Assembly: GCF_000718635.1 (NCBI RefSeq)
Contig: NZ_JOBF01000017.1
Coordinates: 1-64,000 of the forward strand
Source of the DNA: Streptomyces varsoviensis
GTDB lineage: Bacteria; Actinomycetota; Actinomycetes; Streptomycetales; Streptomycetaceae
Direction: 5' to 3'
Length of the DNA: 64,000 nt
Made by a program: the position numbers and the translations under genes. The notes beneath the pieces are model-generated. The model had not been told where the DNA came from. It did no database searches and saw nothing but the letters and a program-made list of their open reading frames with translations. Of this stretch, positions 7,065-15,033 are shown piece by piece. Position 1 is the stretch's first letter. Each line of letters starts with the position of its first letter.

Positions 7065-8111
7065 GTGTTGGTCGACAGTCCCCCCGAAACCCGTGCCGCC
7101 CCCGAGGCCGCCGCCCGGAGCCGCAACGCCACCCGCGCGGCCGGGCTGCTCGTCGCGGCGGGCGTGCTGCTGCTCGTCGTGGTGGCGAGCATCGCCATCG
7201 GCGCCAAACAGATCCCGGTCGACCAGGTCTGGCACGGCCTGTTCCACTACTCCGGCACCGACACGGACGTGGTCATCCAGGACGTACGGCTGCCGCGCAC
7301 GCTGCTCGGCGTGCTGGCGGGCGCGGCCCTCGGCCTCGGGGGCGCGGTCATGCAGGCCCTCACCCGCAACCCGCTCGCCGAGCCCGGCATCCTCGGCGTC
7401 AACGCGGGCGCCGCGGCCGCCGTCGTCTCCGCCATCAGCTTCCTCGGCGTCACCTCGCTGACCGGGTACGTCTGGTTCGCCTTCCTCGGCGCCGGGGCCG
7501 TCTCGGTCGCCGTCTACGTACTGGGCGGCAGCCGCAGCGCCACGCCCGTACGGCTCGCGCTCGCGGGCACCGCCGTGACCGCCGCGCTCTTCGGGTACGT
7601 CAACTCCGTACAGCTCATGGACAACGCGGCCCTCGACAGGCTGCGGTTCTGGACGGTCGGCTCGCTGGCCTCCGCCAACGGCGGCATCGTCGCGCGGATC
7701 GCGCCGTTCATCCTGGTCGGCGTGGTCCTCGCGCTCGCCCTCGCCCGGCCGCTGAACGCGGTGGCGCTCGGCGACGACACCGCGCGGGCCCTCGGCGCCA
7801 ACCTGACCCGCACCCGCGTCCTCGCGATGGTCACGGTCACCCTGCTGTGCGGCGCCGCGACGGCCGCCTGCGGCCCGATCGTCTTCGTCGGGCTGATGGT
7901 GCCGCACGTGGTACGGGCCATCACCGGCCCCGACATGCGCTGGACCCTGCCGTACGCGGCGGTGCTCGCGCCCGTCCTGCTGCTCGGCACCGACATCGTC
8001 GGCCGCGTCGTCGCCCGGCCCTCCGAACTCCAGGTCGGCATCGTGACGGCGGTGATCGGCGGGCCCGTCTTCATCTACCTCGTCCGCCGGCGGAAGATGG
8101 CCCACCTGTGA
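7065..8111 (+). CDS. iron-siderophore ABC transporter permease (FecCD family) 1
   Basis: The 348-aa FecCD-type permease has about ten hydrophobic segments. Family signatures are LPRTLLGVLAGAALGLGGAVMQ (residues about 76-97), RNPLAEPGILGVNAGA, and near the end GPIVFVGLMVPH, the cytoplasmic coupling region. GTG 7065 lies only 5 nt after the iron box and has no ribosome-binding site, so the mRNA may be leaderless. The first membrane helix begins near residue 24, leaving little room for a later start. It forms the channel together with the overlapping second permease, fed by the lipoprotein at 5975-7009. Confidence 0.9.
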   Translation: MLVDSPPETRAAPEAAARSRNATRAAGLLVAAGVLLLVVVASIAIGAKQIPVDQVWHGLFHYSGTDTDVVIQDVRLPRTLLGVLAGAALGLGGAVMQALTRNPLAEPGILGVNAGAAAAVVSAISFLGVTSLTGYVWFAFLGAGAVSVAVYVLGGSRSATPVRLALAGTAVTAALFGYVNSVQLMDNAALDRLRFWTVGSLASANGGIVARIAPFILVGVVLALALARPLNAVALGDDTARALGANLTRTRVLAMVTVTLLCGAATAACGPIVFVGLMVPHVVRAITGPDMRWTLPYAAVLAPVLLLGTDIVGRVVARPSELQVGIVTAVIGGPVFIYLVRRRKMAHL

Positions 8112-9229
8112 ACAGCGCACCCACGCACCGCCTCGACGCGGAAGAGGACCGGGCCCCGGCGGCCGGCGTCGCGTGCGAGCCCGCCGCGAAGAGCCGCCGC
8201 ACGAGGGCCGTACGCACCCCCGGCGGGCTCTCCGTCCGCCTCGACCCGCGGGCGCTCCTCGTCTCGCTGCTCCTCGTGGCCGTCGCGCTCGCCGCGTCCG
8301 TCGTCCTCATCGGCACCGGCGACTTCCCGATATCCGCCGTCGACGTCCTGCGGACGCTGACCGGCGGCGGCACCACCGCCCAGGAGTTCATCGTCCAGGA
8401 CCTGCGGCTGCCGCGCGCCCTGGTGGCGCTGCTCGTCGGCGCGGCGCTCGGGATGTCCGGCGCGGTCTTCCAGTCCGTCGCCCGCAACCCGCTGGGCAGC
8501 CCGGACGTGATCGGTTTCGGCCAGGGCTCGACGGTCGGCGCGCTCGCCGTCATCGTCCTCTTCCACGGCAGCACCTACGCGGTCTCCGCCGGATCCATCG
8601 TCGGCGGGCTGGTCACCGGGGTCGCCATCTACGCGCTCGCCTGGAAGAAGGGCGTGCACGGCTACCGCCTCGTCCTCGTCGGCATCGGCTCGGCCGCCAT
8701 GCTCACCGGTCTCATCGGCTATCTGCTGATCGAGGCCAACCCTTCCGACGCCTCCCGGTCCGTGGCCTGGATGGTCGGCTCGCTCAGCGGCCGGGACTGG
8801 GACCAGGTCTGGCCGCTGCTCGCCGTGTGCGCGGTGCTCTTCCCGGTCGTCCTCGGCCACGGCCGCGGCCTGAAGATGCTGGAGATGGGGGACGACGCCG
8901 CGTACGCGCTCGGCGTGCGGGTGGAGCGGACCCGGCTCGTACTCATGCTCGCCGCCGTGCTGCTGACCGCCGCCGCCACGGCCGCCGCCGGGCCCGTCGC
9001 CTTCATCGCCCTGGCCTCGCCCCAGGTCGCCCGGCGGCTGACCCGCGCGCCGGGCCCCAATCTGGCGGCCGCCGCCTGCATGGGCGCGGCGCTGCTCGTC
9101 ACCGCCGACTGGGCCTCGCAGTGGATCTTCGGCGCCGACCGGCTGCCGGTCGGCGCGCTGACCGGGATGCTGGGCGGCTGCTATCTGCTGTGGCTGCTGT
9201 GCGCCGAGCGCCGGGCGGGGCGGATATGA
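8108..9229 (+). CDS. iron-siderophore ABC transporter permease (FecCD family) 2
   Basis: The 373-aa FecCD permease is similar in layout to its neighbour: LPRALVALLVGAALGMSGAVFQ, RNPLGSPDVIGFGQGS, and GPVAFIALASPQ near the C-terminus. A roughly 45-residue polar N-terminus precedes the first helix. GTG 8108 overlaps the stop of the first permease as GTGA, which implies translational coupling and fixes the start. The two permeases probably heterodimerise. Confidence 0.9.
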   Translation: MNSAPTHRLDAEEDRAPAAGVACEPAAKSRRTRAVRTPGGLSVRLDPRALLVSLLLVAVALAASVVLIGTGDFPISAVDVLRTLTGGGTTAQEFIVQDLRLPRALVALLVGAALGMSGAVFQSVARNPLGSPDVIGFGQGSTVGALAVIVLFHGSTYAVSAGSIVGGLVTGVAIYALAWKKGVHGYRLVLVGIGSAAMLTGLIGYLLIEANPSDASRSVAWMVGSLSGRDWDQVWPLLAVCAVLFPVVLGHGRGLKMLEMGDDAAYALGVRVERTRLVLMLAAVLLTAAATAAAGPVAFIALASPQVARRLTRAPGPNLAAAACMGAALLVTADWASQWIFGADRLPVGALTGMLGGCYLLWLLCAERRAGRI

Positions 9230-9354
9230 GACCTGCGGACGAGCGTTCCTCGGAGACGAGCGGGACGGGTACCAGCGAGGCGCGTACGGGCGGTACGGAC
9301 GTACCCGCGGCAGGCGCACGCGCCCCGGAAACCACCAGCAACAGGAGAGATACC

Positions 9355-10260
9355 GTGAGCCGTCTTGCGGCCGAGTCCGTCACCCTCGCCTACGACCAGC
9401 GCGTCATCGCGGAGAACCTCTCCGTGGCGATACCCGACAACTCCTTCACCGTCATCGTCGGCCCCAACGCCTGCGGCAAGTCCACGCTGCTGCGCGCCCT
9501 CTCCCGGATGCTCAAGCCCTCCGCCGGCTCCGTACTGCTGGACGGGCAGGCCATCGGCTCGTACCCGGCCAAGAAGGTCGCCCGTACGCTCGGGCTGCTG
9601 CCGCAGTCCTCGGTGGCCCCGGACGGCATCACCGTCGGCGACCTCGTCGCCCGCGGCCGGTACCCGCACCAGGGCGTGCTGCGCCAGTGGTCCGCGGACG
9701 ACGAGCGGATCGTCGCGGAGTCCATGGCGGCGACCGGCGTCGGCGCCCTCGCCGACCGCTACGTCGACGAACTCTCCGGCGGCCAGCGGCAGCGCGTCTG
9801 GATCGCCATGGCGCTCGCCCAGCAGACCCCGCTGCTGCTCCTCGACGAGCCGACCACCTTCCTCGACATCCAGCACCAGATCGAGGTCCTCGACCTGTGC
9901 GCGCAGCTCCACGAGGAGCAGGGGCGCACGCTGGTGGCCGTGTTGCACGACCTCAACCACGCCGCGCGCTACGCGACGCACCTGATCGCCATGCGCGACG
10001 GGCGGATCGTCGCCGAGGGGGAGCCCGCCGAGGTCGTCACGGCGGAGCTGGTGGAGAGCGTCTTCGGGCTGCGCTGCCAGGTCATCGACGACCCGGAGAC
10101 CAGCACCCCGCTCGTGGTGCCCGCCGCCCGCGCCGCGCGCACGCCGGGGGAGCGGGTGGCCAAGGCCCGTACCGCCCAGGACCGTACGGCTCAGGCCCGT
10201 ACGGCCGAGGACGAGGCGCGGGCCGTCACAGCAGGGAGCGGAGCCGCAGCACGTCCCTGA
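9355..10260 (+). CDS. iron-siderophore ABC transporter ATP-binding protein
   Basis: This 301-aa FepC/FhuC-type ATPase has Walker A GPNACGKST at about 37-45, signature LSGGQRQR near 140, Walker B LLLLDEPTTF near 160 and switch His in VLHDLNHAAR. GTG 9355 was chosen because ACAGGAGAG lies 8 nt upstream and SRLAAESVTLAYD is the normal family N-terminus. An ATG at 9226 overlapping the permease stop (ATGA) would add 43 low-complexity residues and could serve for coupling. The C-terminal ~40 residues are an unusual AQDRTAQARTAEDEAR tail that runs into an antisense overlap of 35 bp with the SCP2 gene. Confidence 0.92.
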   Translation: MSRLAAESVTLAYDQRVIAENLSVAIPDNSFTVIVGPNACGKSTLLRALSRMLKPSAGSVLLDGQAIGSYPAKKVARTLGLLPQSSVAPDGITVGDLVARGRYPHQGVLRQWSADDERIVAESMAATGVGALADRYVDELSGGQRQRVWIAMALAQQTPLLLLDEPTTFLDIQHQIEVLDLCAQLHEEQGRTLVAVLHDLNHAARYATHLIAMRDGRIVAEGEPAEVVTAELVESVFGLRCQVIDDPETSTPLVVPAARAARTPGERVAKARTAQDRTAQARTAEDEARAVTAGSGAAARP

Positions 10261-10573
10261 GGCCCGCCTGGAGCTTGACCCGGCCGCTGCCCCACGCCTT
10301 CGCGAAGTTCAGCTCGCCGCCGACCAGGGCGACCAGGTCGTCGCCGGTCATCGTGAGCCGGATATCGGCGCGGCCGGGCGGCGGGCCGGGTACGGCCGTG
10401 ACGTCCTCGATCCGGCCGTTCGCGAGCCGGCCCACGAACGTGGTGCCGAGGTCGGTGAGGTGGCAGCTCAGCGAGCGGTTGAGCGCGGCGGCGGTGCGCA
10501 GGTCGCCGTCCGCCCCCGCGAGGTTCTCCGCCAGCCGGTCGAGCGCGCCCCGGCACTCCTCGATGGTCGCCAT
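10226..10573 (-). CDS. SCP2 sterol-binding domain protein
   Basis: The 115-aa product is a single SCP2/sterol-carrier fold. A helix (ECRGALDRLAENLAG) is followed by strands with RSLSCHLTDLG, IRLTMTGDDLVALV and NFAKAWGSGRVKLQAGLRDVLRL. The GDDL...GRVKL pattern and length are typical. The ligand is unknown (fatty acyl or sterol-like lipid in the family). Its last 35 bp overlap the end of the convergent ATPase gene. Orthologues commonly sit beside tlyA and nadK in actinomycetes. Confidence 0.85.
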   Translation of the reverse strand: MATIEECRGALDRLAENLAGADGDLRTAAALNRSLSCHLTDLGTTFVGRLANGRIEDVTAVPGPPPGRADIRLTMTGDDLVALVGGELNFAKAWGSGRVKLQAGLRDVLRLRSLL

Positions 10574-10789
10574 TGTGATCGACGGTACCCCAGGGGGAGC
10601 TCGCGTCGCGGCTTCTGGGCGGCTGCTCGTTAGCTGCCGGGCGGCTGCCGGGCGGCTGCCGATGGGCTTACGGACGGCTTTCGGGCGGGTTCGCGGATGG
10701 GCTTACGGAGCGGCTTGTGGCGGCCTTGCGGCGGGCTCGCGGCGGGCTTGCGGACGGGAGAGGGGCCGTTCCGGGGTAGCGTCGGAGCC
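10574..10789. other. repeat-rich intergenic region upstream of the tlyA operon
   Basis: The 216 bp contain direct repeats: GCCGGGCGGCT twice (about 10635-10660), GATGGGCTTACGGA twice (about 10662 and 10695) and several GCGGGCTTGCGG variants. No convincing promoter hexamers or coding features were seen. The tlyA operon promoter must lie here or just upstream. Confidence 0.5.
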
Positions 10790-11224
10790 ATGACCGATCC
10801 GATGACCGGTGGCGAGCCGGGGCCGGGATACGAGCCGGTGGACGAGCCGGGGCCGGAGCAGATGCCGGGGGACGAGCCGGGGCCGGGTGGCGACTCGGAG
10901 GGCGGTTCGCCCGTGGGCGGCGGGGAACGCACGGATGGCGGGGCGTCCGGCGACGCCGAGCCGTCCGCTGACGGTGGGCAGCCCGTCGACTCCGAGCAGT
11001 CCGTCGACTCCGGGCCGCGGCCGCTCGGCGTGCACCGCGCCCCCACCGGCAACGCCGACGTGGACACGCAACTGGACCGGCTCGCGGACGCCGACCACCT
11101 CGCGGCGAGCGGCCACCTGGAGGTGTACGAGGATGTGCACCGGGGACTGCGTTCCGCGCTGACCGCGCTCGACCAGCGCCCCGGGCCTGACGCGCCCTCC
11201 GGTCCGTACGACAACAGGAGCTGA
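10790..11224 (+). CDS. hypothetical acidic protein upstream of tlyA
   Basis: The 144-aa protein has an acidic, Pro/Gly-rich first half containing repeats of DEPGPG. The second half, from LGVHRAPTGNADVDTQLDRLADADHLAASGHLEVYEDVHRGL, looks like the conserved helical part. ATG 10790 is supported by GGAG 6 nt upstream. The stop lies 7 nt before tlyA, so it is the first gene of the tlyA-nadK operon. The first half is longer than I expect for the family, probably by repeat expansion. No function can be assigned. Confidence 0.7.
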   Translation: MTDPMTGGEPGPGYEPVDEPGPEQMPGDEPGPGGDSEGGSPVGGGERTDGGASGDAEPSADGGQPVDSEQSVDSGPRPLGVHRAPTGNADVDTQLDRLADADHLAASGHLEVYEDVHRGLRSALTALDQRPGPDAPSGPYDNRS

Positions 11225-11231
11225 ACCACAC

Positions 11232-12080
11232 GTGGCAGTGGCACGTGGCAAGAACAGCCACCAGAGCGGGCGCGGCCGGCTCGCGCGACTCGACGCCGAA
11301 CTGGTGCGCCGCAAACTCGCCCGCTCGCGCGAGCACGCGAGCCAGCTCATCGCCGCCGGCCGGGTGACGGTGGCCGGCGCCACCGCGACCAAACCCGCCA
11401 CCCAGGTGGAGACCAGCGCCGCCCTCGTCGTCGCCAAGGCCGACGACGACCCCGAGTACGTCTCGCGCGGCGGCCACAAGCTCGCCGGCGCGCTGGCCGC
11501 GTTCGGGCCGCTGGGCCTCACCGTCGAGGGCCGCCGGGCGCTCGACGCCGGAGCGTCGACCGGCGGCTTCACCGATGTGCTGCTAAGGGCCGGGGCCGCG
11601 CGCGTCGTCGCCGTGGACGTCGGATACGGGCAGCTCGCCTGGTCGCTCCGGAACGACGAGCGGGTCACCGTCAAGGACCGGACCAACGTCCGCGAGCTGA
11701 TACTGGAGCACATCGACGGCGAACCCGTCGACGTGGTCGTCGGCGACCTGTCCTTCATCCCGCTCGGACTGGTGCTGCCCGCGCTGGTGCGCTGCGCGGC
11801 CCCCGGCGCGGACCTCGTGCTCATGGTCAAGCCGCAGTTCGAGGTCGGCAAGGAACGGCTCGGCAGCGGCGGCGTCGTACGGAGCGCGGAGCTGCGCGCC
11901 GAGGCGGTACGGGCGGTGGCGGAGCGGGCCGCGGCGCTCGGCCTCGGCGTGCTCGGCGTGACCGCGAGCCCGCTGCCGGGGCCGTCCGGGAATGTCGAGT
12001 ACTTTCTGTGGCTGCGTGCCGGTGCGCCCGAACTGGACCCGGCCGACGTTGACCGTGCCGTGGCGGAGGGGCCTCGTTGA
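11232..12080 (+). CDS. tlyA: TlyA family 16S/23S rRNA 2'-O-methyltransferase
   Basis: The 282-aa enzyme has an N-terminal S4 RNA-binding domain (RLDAELVRRKLARSREHASQLIAAG, about 13-38). An FtsJ-like SAM-dependent methyltransferase follows, with motif I LDAGASTGGFTDVLL near 100, and the K-D-K-E set suggested by YVSRGGHKL, VVGDLSFI and VMVKPQFE. Mycobacterial TlyA 2'-O-methylates 16S C1409 and 23S C1920 and confers capreomycin sensitivity; the same role is inferred. GTG 11232 has AGGAG 11 nt upstream, overlapping the previous stop region. It is coupled to nadK downstream by a 4-nt overlap. Confidence 0.93.
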   Translation: MAVARGKNSHQSGRGRLARLDAELVRRKLARSREHASQLIAAGRVTVAGATATKPATQVETSAALVVAKADDDPEYVSRGGHKLAGALAAFGPLGLTVEGRRALDAGASTGGFTDVLLRAGAARVVAVDVGYGQLAWSLRNDERVTVKDRTNVRELILEHIDGEPVDVVVGDLSFIPLGLVLPALVRCAAPGADLVLMVKPQFEVGKERLGSGGVVRSAELRAEAVRAVAERAAALGLGVLGVTASPLPGPSGNVEYFLWLRAGAPELDPADVDRAVAEGPR

Positions 12081-13036
12081 CCACATCACCAGCAGCTTCA
12101 GCAGCGTCATCCTCGGCCGGGCCGGCGGCGGCCGACGAGCGGCGCACCGTCTTCCTGCTCGCCCACACCGGCCGCCCCGCGGCCATCCGCAGCGCCGAAC
12201 TCGTCGTCCAGGGGCTGCTGCGCTGCGGCATCGGCGTCCGGGCCCTCGCCGGCGAGGCCGCCGACCTGCCGCTGCCGCCCGAGGTGGAGCTGGTCGAGGC
12301 GGGGCCGCAGGCGCCGGACGTGCTGGCCGGCTGCGAACTGCTCGTCGTCCTCGGCGGCGACGGCACGCTGCTGCGCGGCGCCGAGTTCGCCCGCGTCTCC
12401 GGGGTGCCGATGCTCGGCGTCAACCTCGGCCGGGTCGGGTTCCTCGCCGAGGCCGAGCGGGACGACCTCGACAAGGTCGTGGACCGCGTCGCCACGCGGG
12501 CGTACGAGGTCGAGGAGCGCATGACGCTCGACATCCTCGTCCGCAACGACGGGCACGTCGTGCACACCGACTGGGCCTGGAACGAGGCGTCGGTCGAGAA
12601 GGCCGCGCGGGAACGGCTGCTGGAAGTCGTCACGGAGGTCGACGGGCGGCCCGTCTCCCGCTTCGGCGGCGACGGGGTGGTCTGCGCGACCCCGACCGGG
12701 TCCACCGCGTACGCGTTCTCGGCGGGCGGGCCGGTGGTGTGGCCCGAGGTGGAGGCGCTGCTGATGGTGCCGATCAGCGCGCACGCGCTGTTCGCCAAGC
12801 CGCTCGTCACCGCGCCGGACTCGGTGCTCGCGGTGGAGGTGCAGCCGCAGACGCCGCACGGGGTGCTGTGGTGCGACGGACGCCGCACCGTCGAACTGCC
12901 CGCGGGGGCGCGGGTGGAGGTGCGGCGCGGGGCCGTGCCGGTGCGGTTGGCGCGGCTGCACCATGCGTCCTTCACGGACCGTCTGGTGGCGAAGTTCGCG
13001 TTGCCGGTCGCCGGGTGGCGGGGGGCTCCGCACTAG
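12077..13036 (+). CDS. nadK: NAD kinase
   Basis: The 319-aa product has the NAD kinase signature GGDGTLLRGAEFAR (around residue 90), followed by GVPMLGVNLGRVGFLAE and the NTP/NAD site TPTGSTAYAFSAGGP (around 207). It phosphorylates NAD to NADP. The start is TTG 12077, overlapping the tlyA stop as TTGA with GGAGGGG upstream. A short Ala/Ser-rich leader precedes ERRTVFLLAHTGR. Start by TTG should make it dependent on tlyA translation. The gene order tlyA-nadK-recN is conserved in actinobacteria. Confidence 0.95.
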   Translation: MTTSPAASAASSSAGPAAADERRTVFLLAHTGRPAAIRSAELVVQGLLRCGIGVRALAGEAADLPLPPEVELVEAGPQAPDVLAGCELLVVLGGDGTLLRGAEFARVSGVPMLGVNLGRVGFLAEAERDDLDKVVDRVATRAYEVEERMTLDILVRNDGHVVHTDWAWNEASVEKAARERLLEVVTEVDGRPVSRFGGDGVVCATPTGSTAYAFSAGGPVVWPEVEALLMVPISAHALFAKPLVTAPDSVLAVEVQPQTPHGVLWCDGRRTVELPAGARVEVRRGAVPVRLARLHHASFTDRLVAKFALPVAGWRGAPH

Positions 13037-13122
13037 TCCCTCGCCGGGGGGCTGCCGCCGGGGGGCTTCGCCCCGGGGGGGCTGGCCGGGATGGGTTACG
13101 TCGCTGTCTGCGGGTTGGTTGT

Positions 13123-13404
13123 GGCTGGTCGCGCAGTTCCTCGCGCCCCTTTGGGGGCTGCTTGTGCCTCGTCGACCGCGGGTCCGTCGTGGTTGGTCGC
13201 GCAGTTCCCCGCGCCCCTTTGGGGGTTTGGTGCGCCGTTGTCGACCGCGGGTTGGTTGTGGCTGGACGCGCAGTTCCTCGCGCCCCTTTGGGTTCTGGGT
13301 TGCGCTGGGCTTTCACGTGCGTCCGGGGGCCGGGTTGGGTGCGCCGTTGTCGGCTGCGGGTTCGTTGTGGTTGGTCGCGCAGTTCCCCGCGCCCCTTTCG
13401 GGGC
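13123..13404. repeat. four copies of a hairpin-forming ~35-bp element (GCGCAGTTCCCCGCGCCCC)
   Basis: Units at 13123-13157, 13191-13225, 13260-13292 and 13369-13403 read GG(C/T)TGG(T/A)CGCGCAGTTCC(T/C)CGCGCCCCTTTGGGG. The first three are spaced about 68 bp apart because the linker, including GTCGACCGCGGGT, is also repeated. CCCCTTTGGGG can form a short hairpin. The rest of the 13037-13455 gap between nadK and the opposing permease gene holds nothing else recognisable. This element is a known type of dispersed Streptomyces repeat. Confidence 0.8.
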
Positions 13405-13455
13405 TGGTTGTGGCGTTGTCGGCCGCGGGTTCGTCGTGCCCCTGGTGGGGGGCTC

Positions 13456-14796
13456 TCACAGTGCTGTGATGGCGCGGCGGCGGAGGCTGGTCAGTACGGG
13501 GATGCCGGTGGACAGGAGGGTCAGGGCGAGGGTGCCGCAGGCGATGGCGGCGGCTATGGGCCAGGGGAGGTGGGGGAGGGCGGAGCCGTAGGCGGTGCGG
13601 AGGATGGGGGCGAGGGTGAGGAGGGCGACGGCTGTGCCGAGGAGGAGCGCCGTCAGGGCCACTACCAGGGCCTCCCAAGCGGCCATGGTGCGCAGTTGGC
13701 CAGGGGCGGTGCCGACCACGCGCAGCAGGGCGAGGTCGCGCCGCCGCTCGTAGGTGATCATGGCGAGGGTGTTGGCGGCGGCGATGGCCGCGAAGGCCGC
13801 GTACAGGCCGGTGCCGATGTAGTCGAGCCAGAGCTCGCCCGGGGCGCCCGCCGACCCCGTGCGGTACGCGGCCGTGGTGTGCACGGCGATCTTCGTGACG
13901 CCGAACCCGACGACCAGGGTCAGCGGGACCACCGCCGCCGCGAACCGCCGCGGCTGCGAGGTCACGTTGACCATCGCCAGCTCCGCGGAGCTGCCGAACG
14001 GCCGGGTGACGCGCGCGGCCAGCCACGCCGCGGGGCCGACGATCCGCGGCCCGAGCAGCCCCACCCCCGCGCAGAACAGGATCAGCACCAGGAACGCCGA
14101 CTGGCCCGCCTTCTCGGCCGGCAGCGTGGAGACCACCGCGCTCAGCGTCGCGCCGCCGGCGAGGGCGAGCACCCCGAGCGGCGTGCGGACCAGCCCGAGC
14201 CCCCGCCGCCCCGTGGCGGCCTCCGCCAGCGCCCGCGCGGGGCGCAGCCAGGTGAACCGGGCGGCGGCGCCCATGCCCGCCAGCGCCGACGTCACGGCGG
14301 CGACGCCCAGGCAGGCCGGCAGCGCGAGCAGGGTGAAGCGGAAGCGGACCTCCGCCGGGATCAGCCCGTGCCCCGCCAGCGCCGCGAACCACCAGCGGGC
14401 CACCAGGACGCCGAGCCCGAACCCCGCCGCCGCCGAGGGGACCGCCGCCGCGAGGGCCTGTACGGCCACGGCGCGCCGGAGCTGCCGGGGCCGGGCGCCG
14501 ATGGCCCGCAGCATCGCGAACTCGCGGTGCTGCTGTGCCACGGCCGTACCCATCGTCGACACGATCACGAATATCGACAGATAGACCGAGCCGATCAGCA
14601 TGACGACGGCCATGGAGCCCACGCCGTTCGAGTCCAGGGCCGCGCGGGCGGCGGGGGACAGACCGTCGGCGCCGGTGGCCGCCATCATCGTGATCGACGC
14701 GCTGACGACCGTGGCGGCGAACAGGGCGGCGACGGCGGTGCCGGCGAACGCGGGCCGGTGGCCGCGCAGAGCGGCGCGCGCCAGTCCGTTGGGCAT
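13456..14796 (-). CDS. FtsX-like ABC transporter permease (orphan)
   Basis: The 446-aa membrane protein has two FtsX-type modules. The first includes VVMLIGSVYLSIFVIVSTMG and the conserved AMLRAIGARPRQLRRAV (about 95). The second repeats the pattern with ITYERRRDLALLRVVGTAPGQLRTM (about 360). About eight hydrophobic helices are visible. ATG 14796 has GAGAGG upstream on the minus strand. Such permeases work with a MacB/LolD-like ATPase, but no ATPase gene is adjacent, so its partner must be encoded elsewhere or lost. The gene is divergent from recN and convergent with nadK. Confidence 0.82.
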   Translation of the reverse strand: MPNGLARAALRGHRPAFAGTAVAALFAATVVSASITMMAATGADGLSPAARAALDSNGVGSMAVVMLIGSVYLSIFVIVSTMGTAVAQQHREFAMLRAIGARPRQLRRAVAVQALAAAVPSAAAGFGLGVLVARWWFAALAGHGLIPAEVRFRFTLLALPACLGVAAVTSALAGMGAAARFTWLRPARALAEAATGRRGLGLVRTPLGVLALAGGATLSAVVSTLPAEKAGQSAFLVLILFCAGVGLLGPRIVGPAAWLAARVTRPFGSSAELAMVNVTSQPRRFAAAVVPLTLVVGFGVTKIAVHTTAAYRTGSAGAPGELWLDYIGTGLYAAFAAIAAANTLAMITYERRRDLALLRVVGTAPGQLRTMAAWEALVVALTALLLGTAVALLTLAPILRTAYGSALPHLPWPIAAAIACGTLALTLLSTGIPVLTSLRRRAITAL

Positions 14797-14884
14797 GGAG
14801 GGACCTCTCGCGGTGAGCGTTGTTCGATCACCGTCCACCCTCCGTCCCCTGGTGGTGCCAGGGCCATGGAGCGCCCACCCCTAA

Positions 14885-14995
14885 GGGGGGTGGGGCTGTC
14901 CCCAGGGCCCTCCCCAGGGCCGCCCCCGGGCCACTCCAGGGCCGCCCTGGGTCCGTTCCCAGGACCGCCCCAGGGACCGCCCCCAGGGGGTTGCC
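14885..14995. repeat. CCAGGGCC-type direct repeats upstream of recN
   Basis: About eight degenerate copies of CCCAGGGCCGCCC / CCAGGACCGCCC, spaced 12-20 bp, fill the region between the FtsX-like gene promoter and recN. They can form alternative hairpins. No SOS-box-like sequence was seen near the recN start. Confidence 0.6.
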
Positions 14996-15033
14996 GTCGA
15001 AAGTCGGCCCCGGAACCTCGTATGGTCGTATCC

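Noticed and set aside
13123..13404. Possible CRISPR array (four similar repeats)
   Set aside because: Spacers are themselves repeated, repeat lengths vary, spacing changes from 68 to 109 bp, and no cas gene is present. It is a dispersed Streptomyces repeat.
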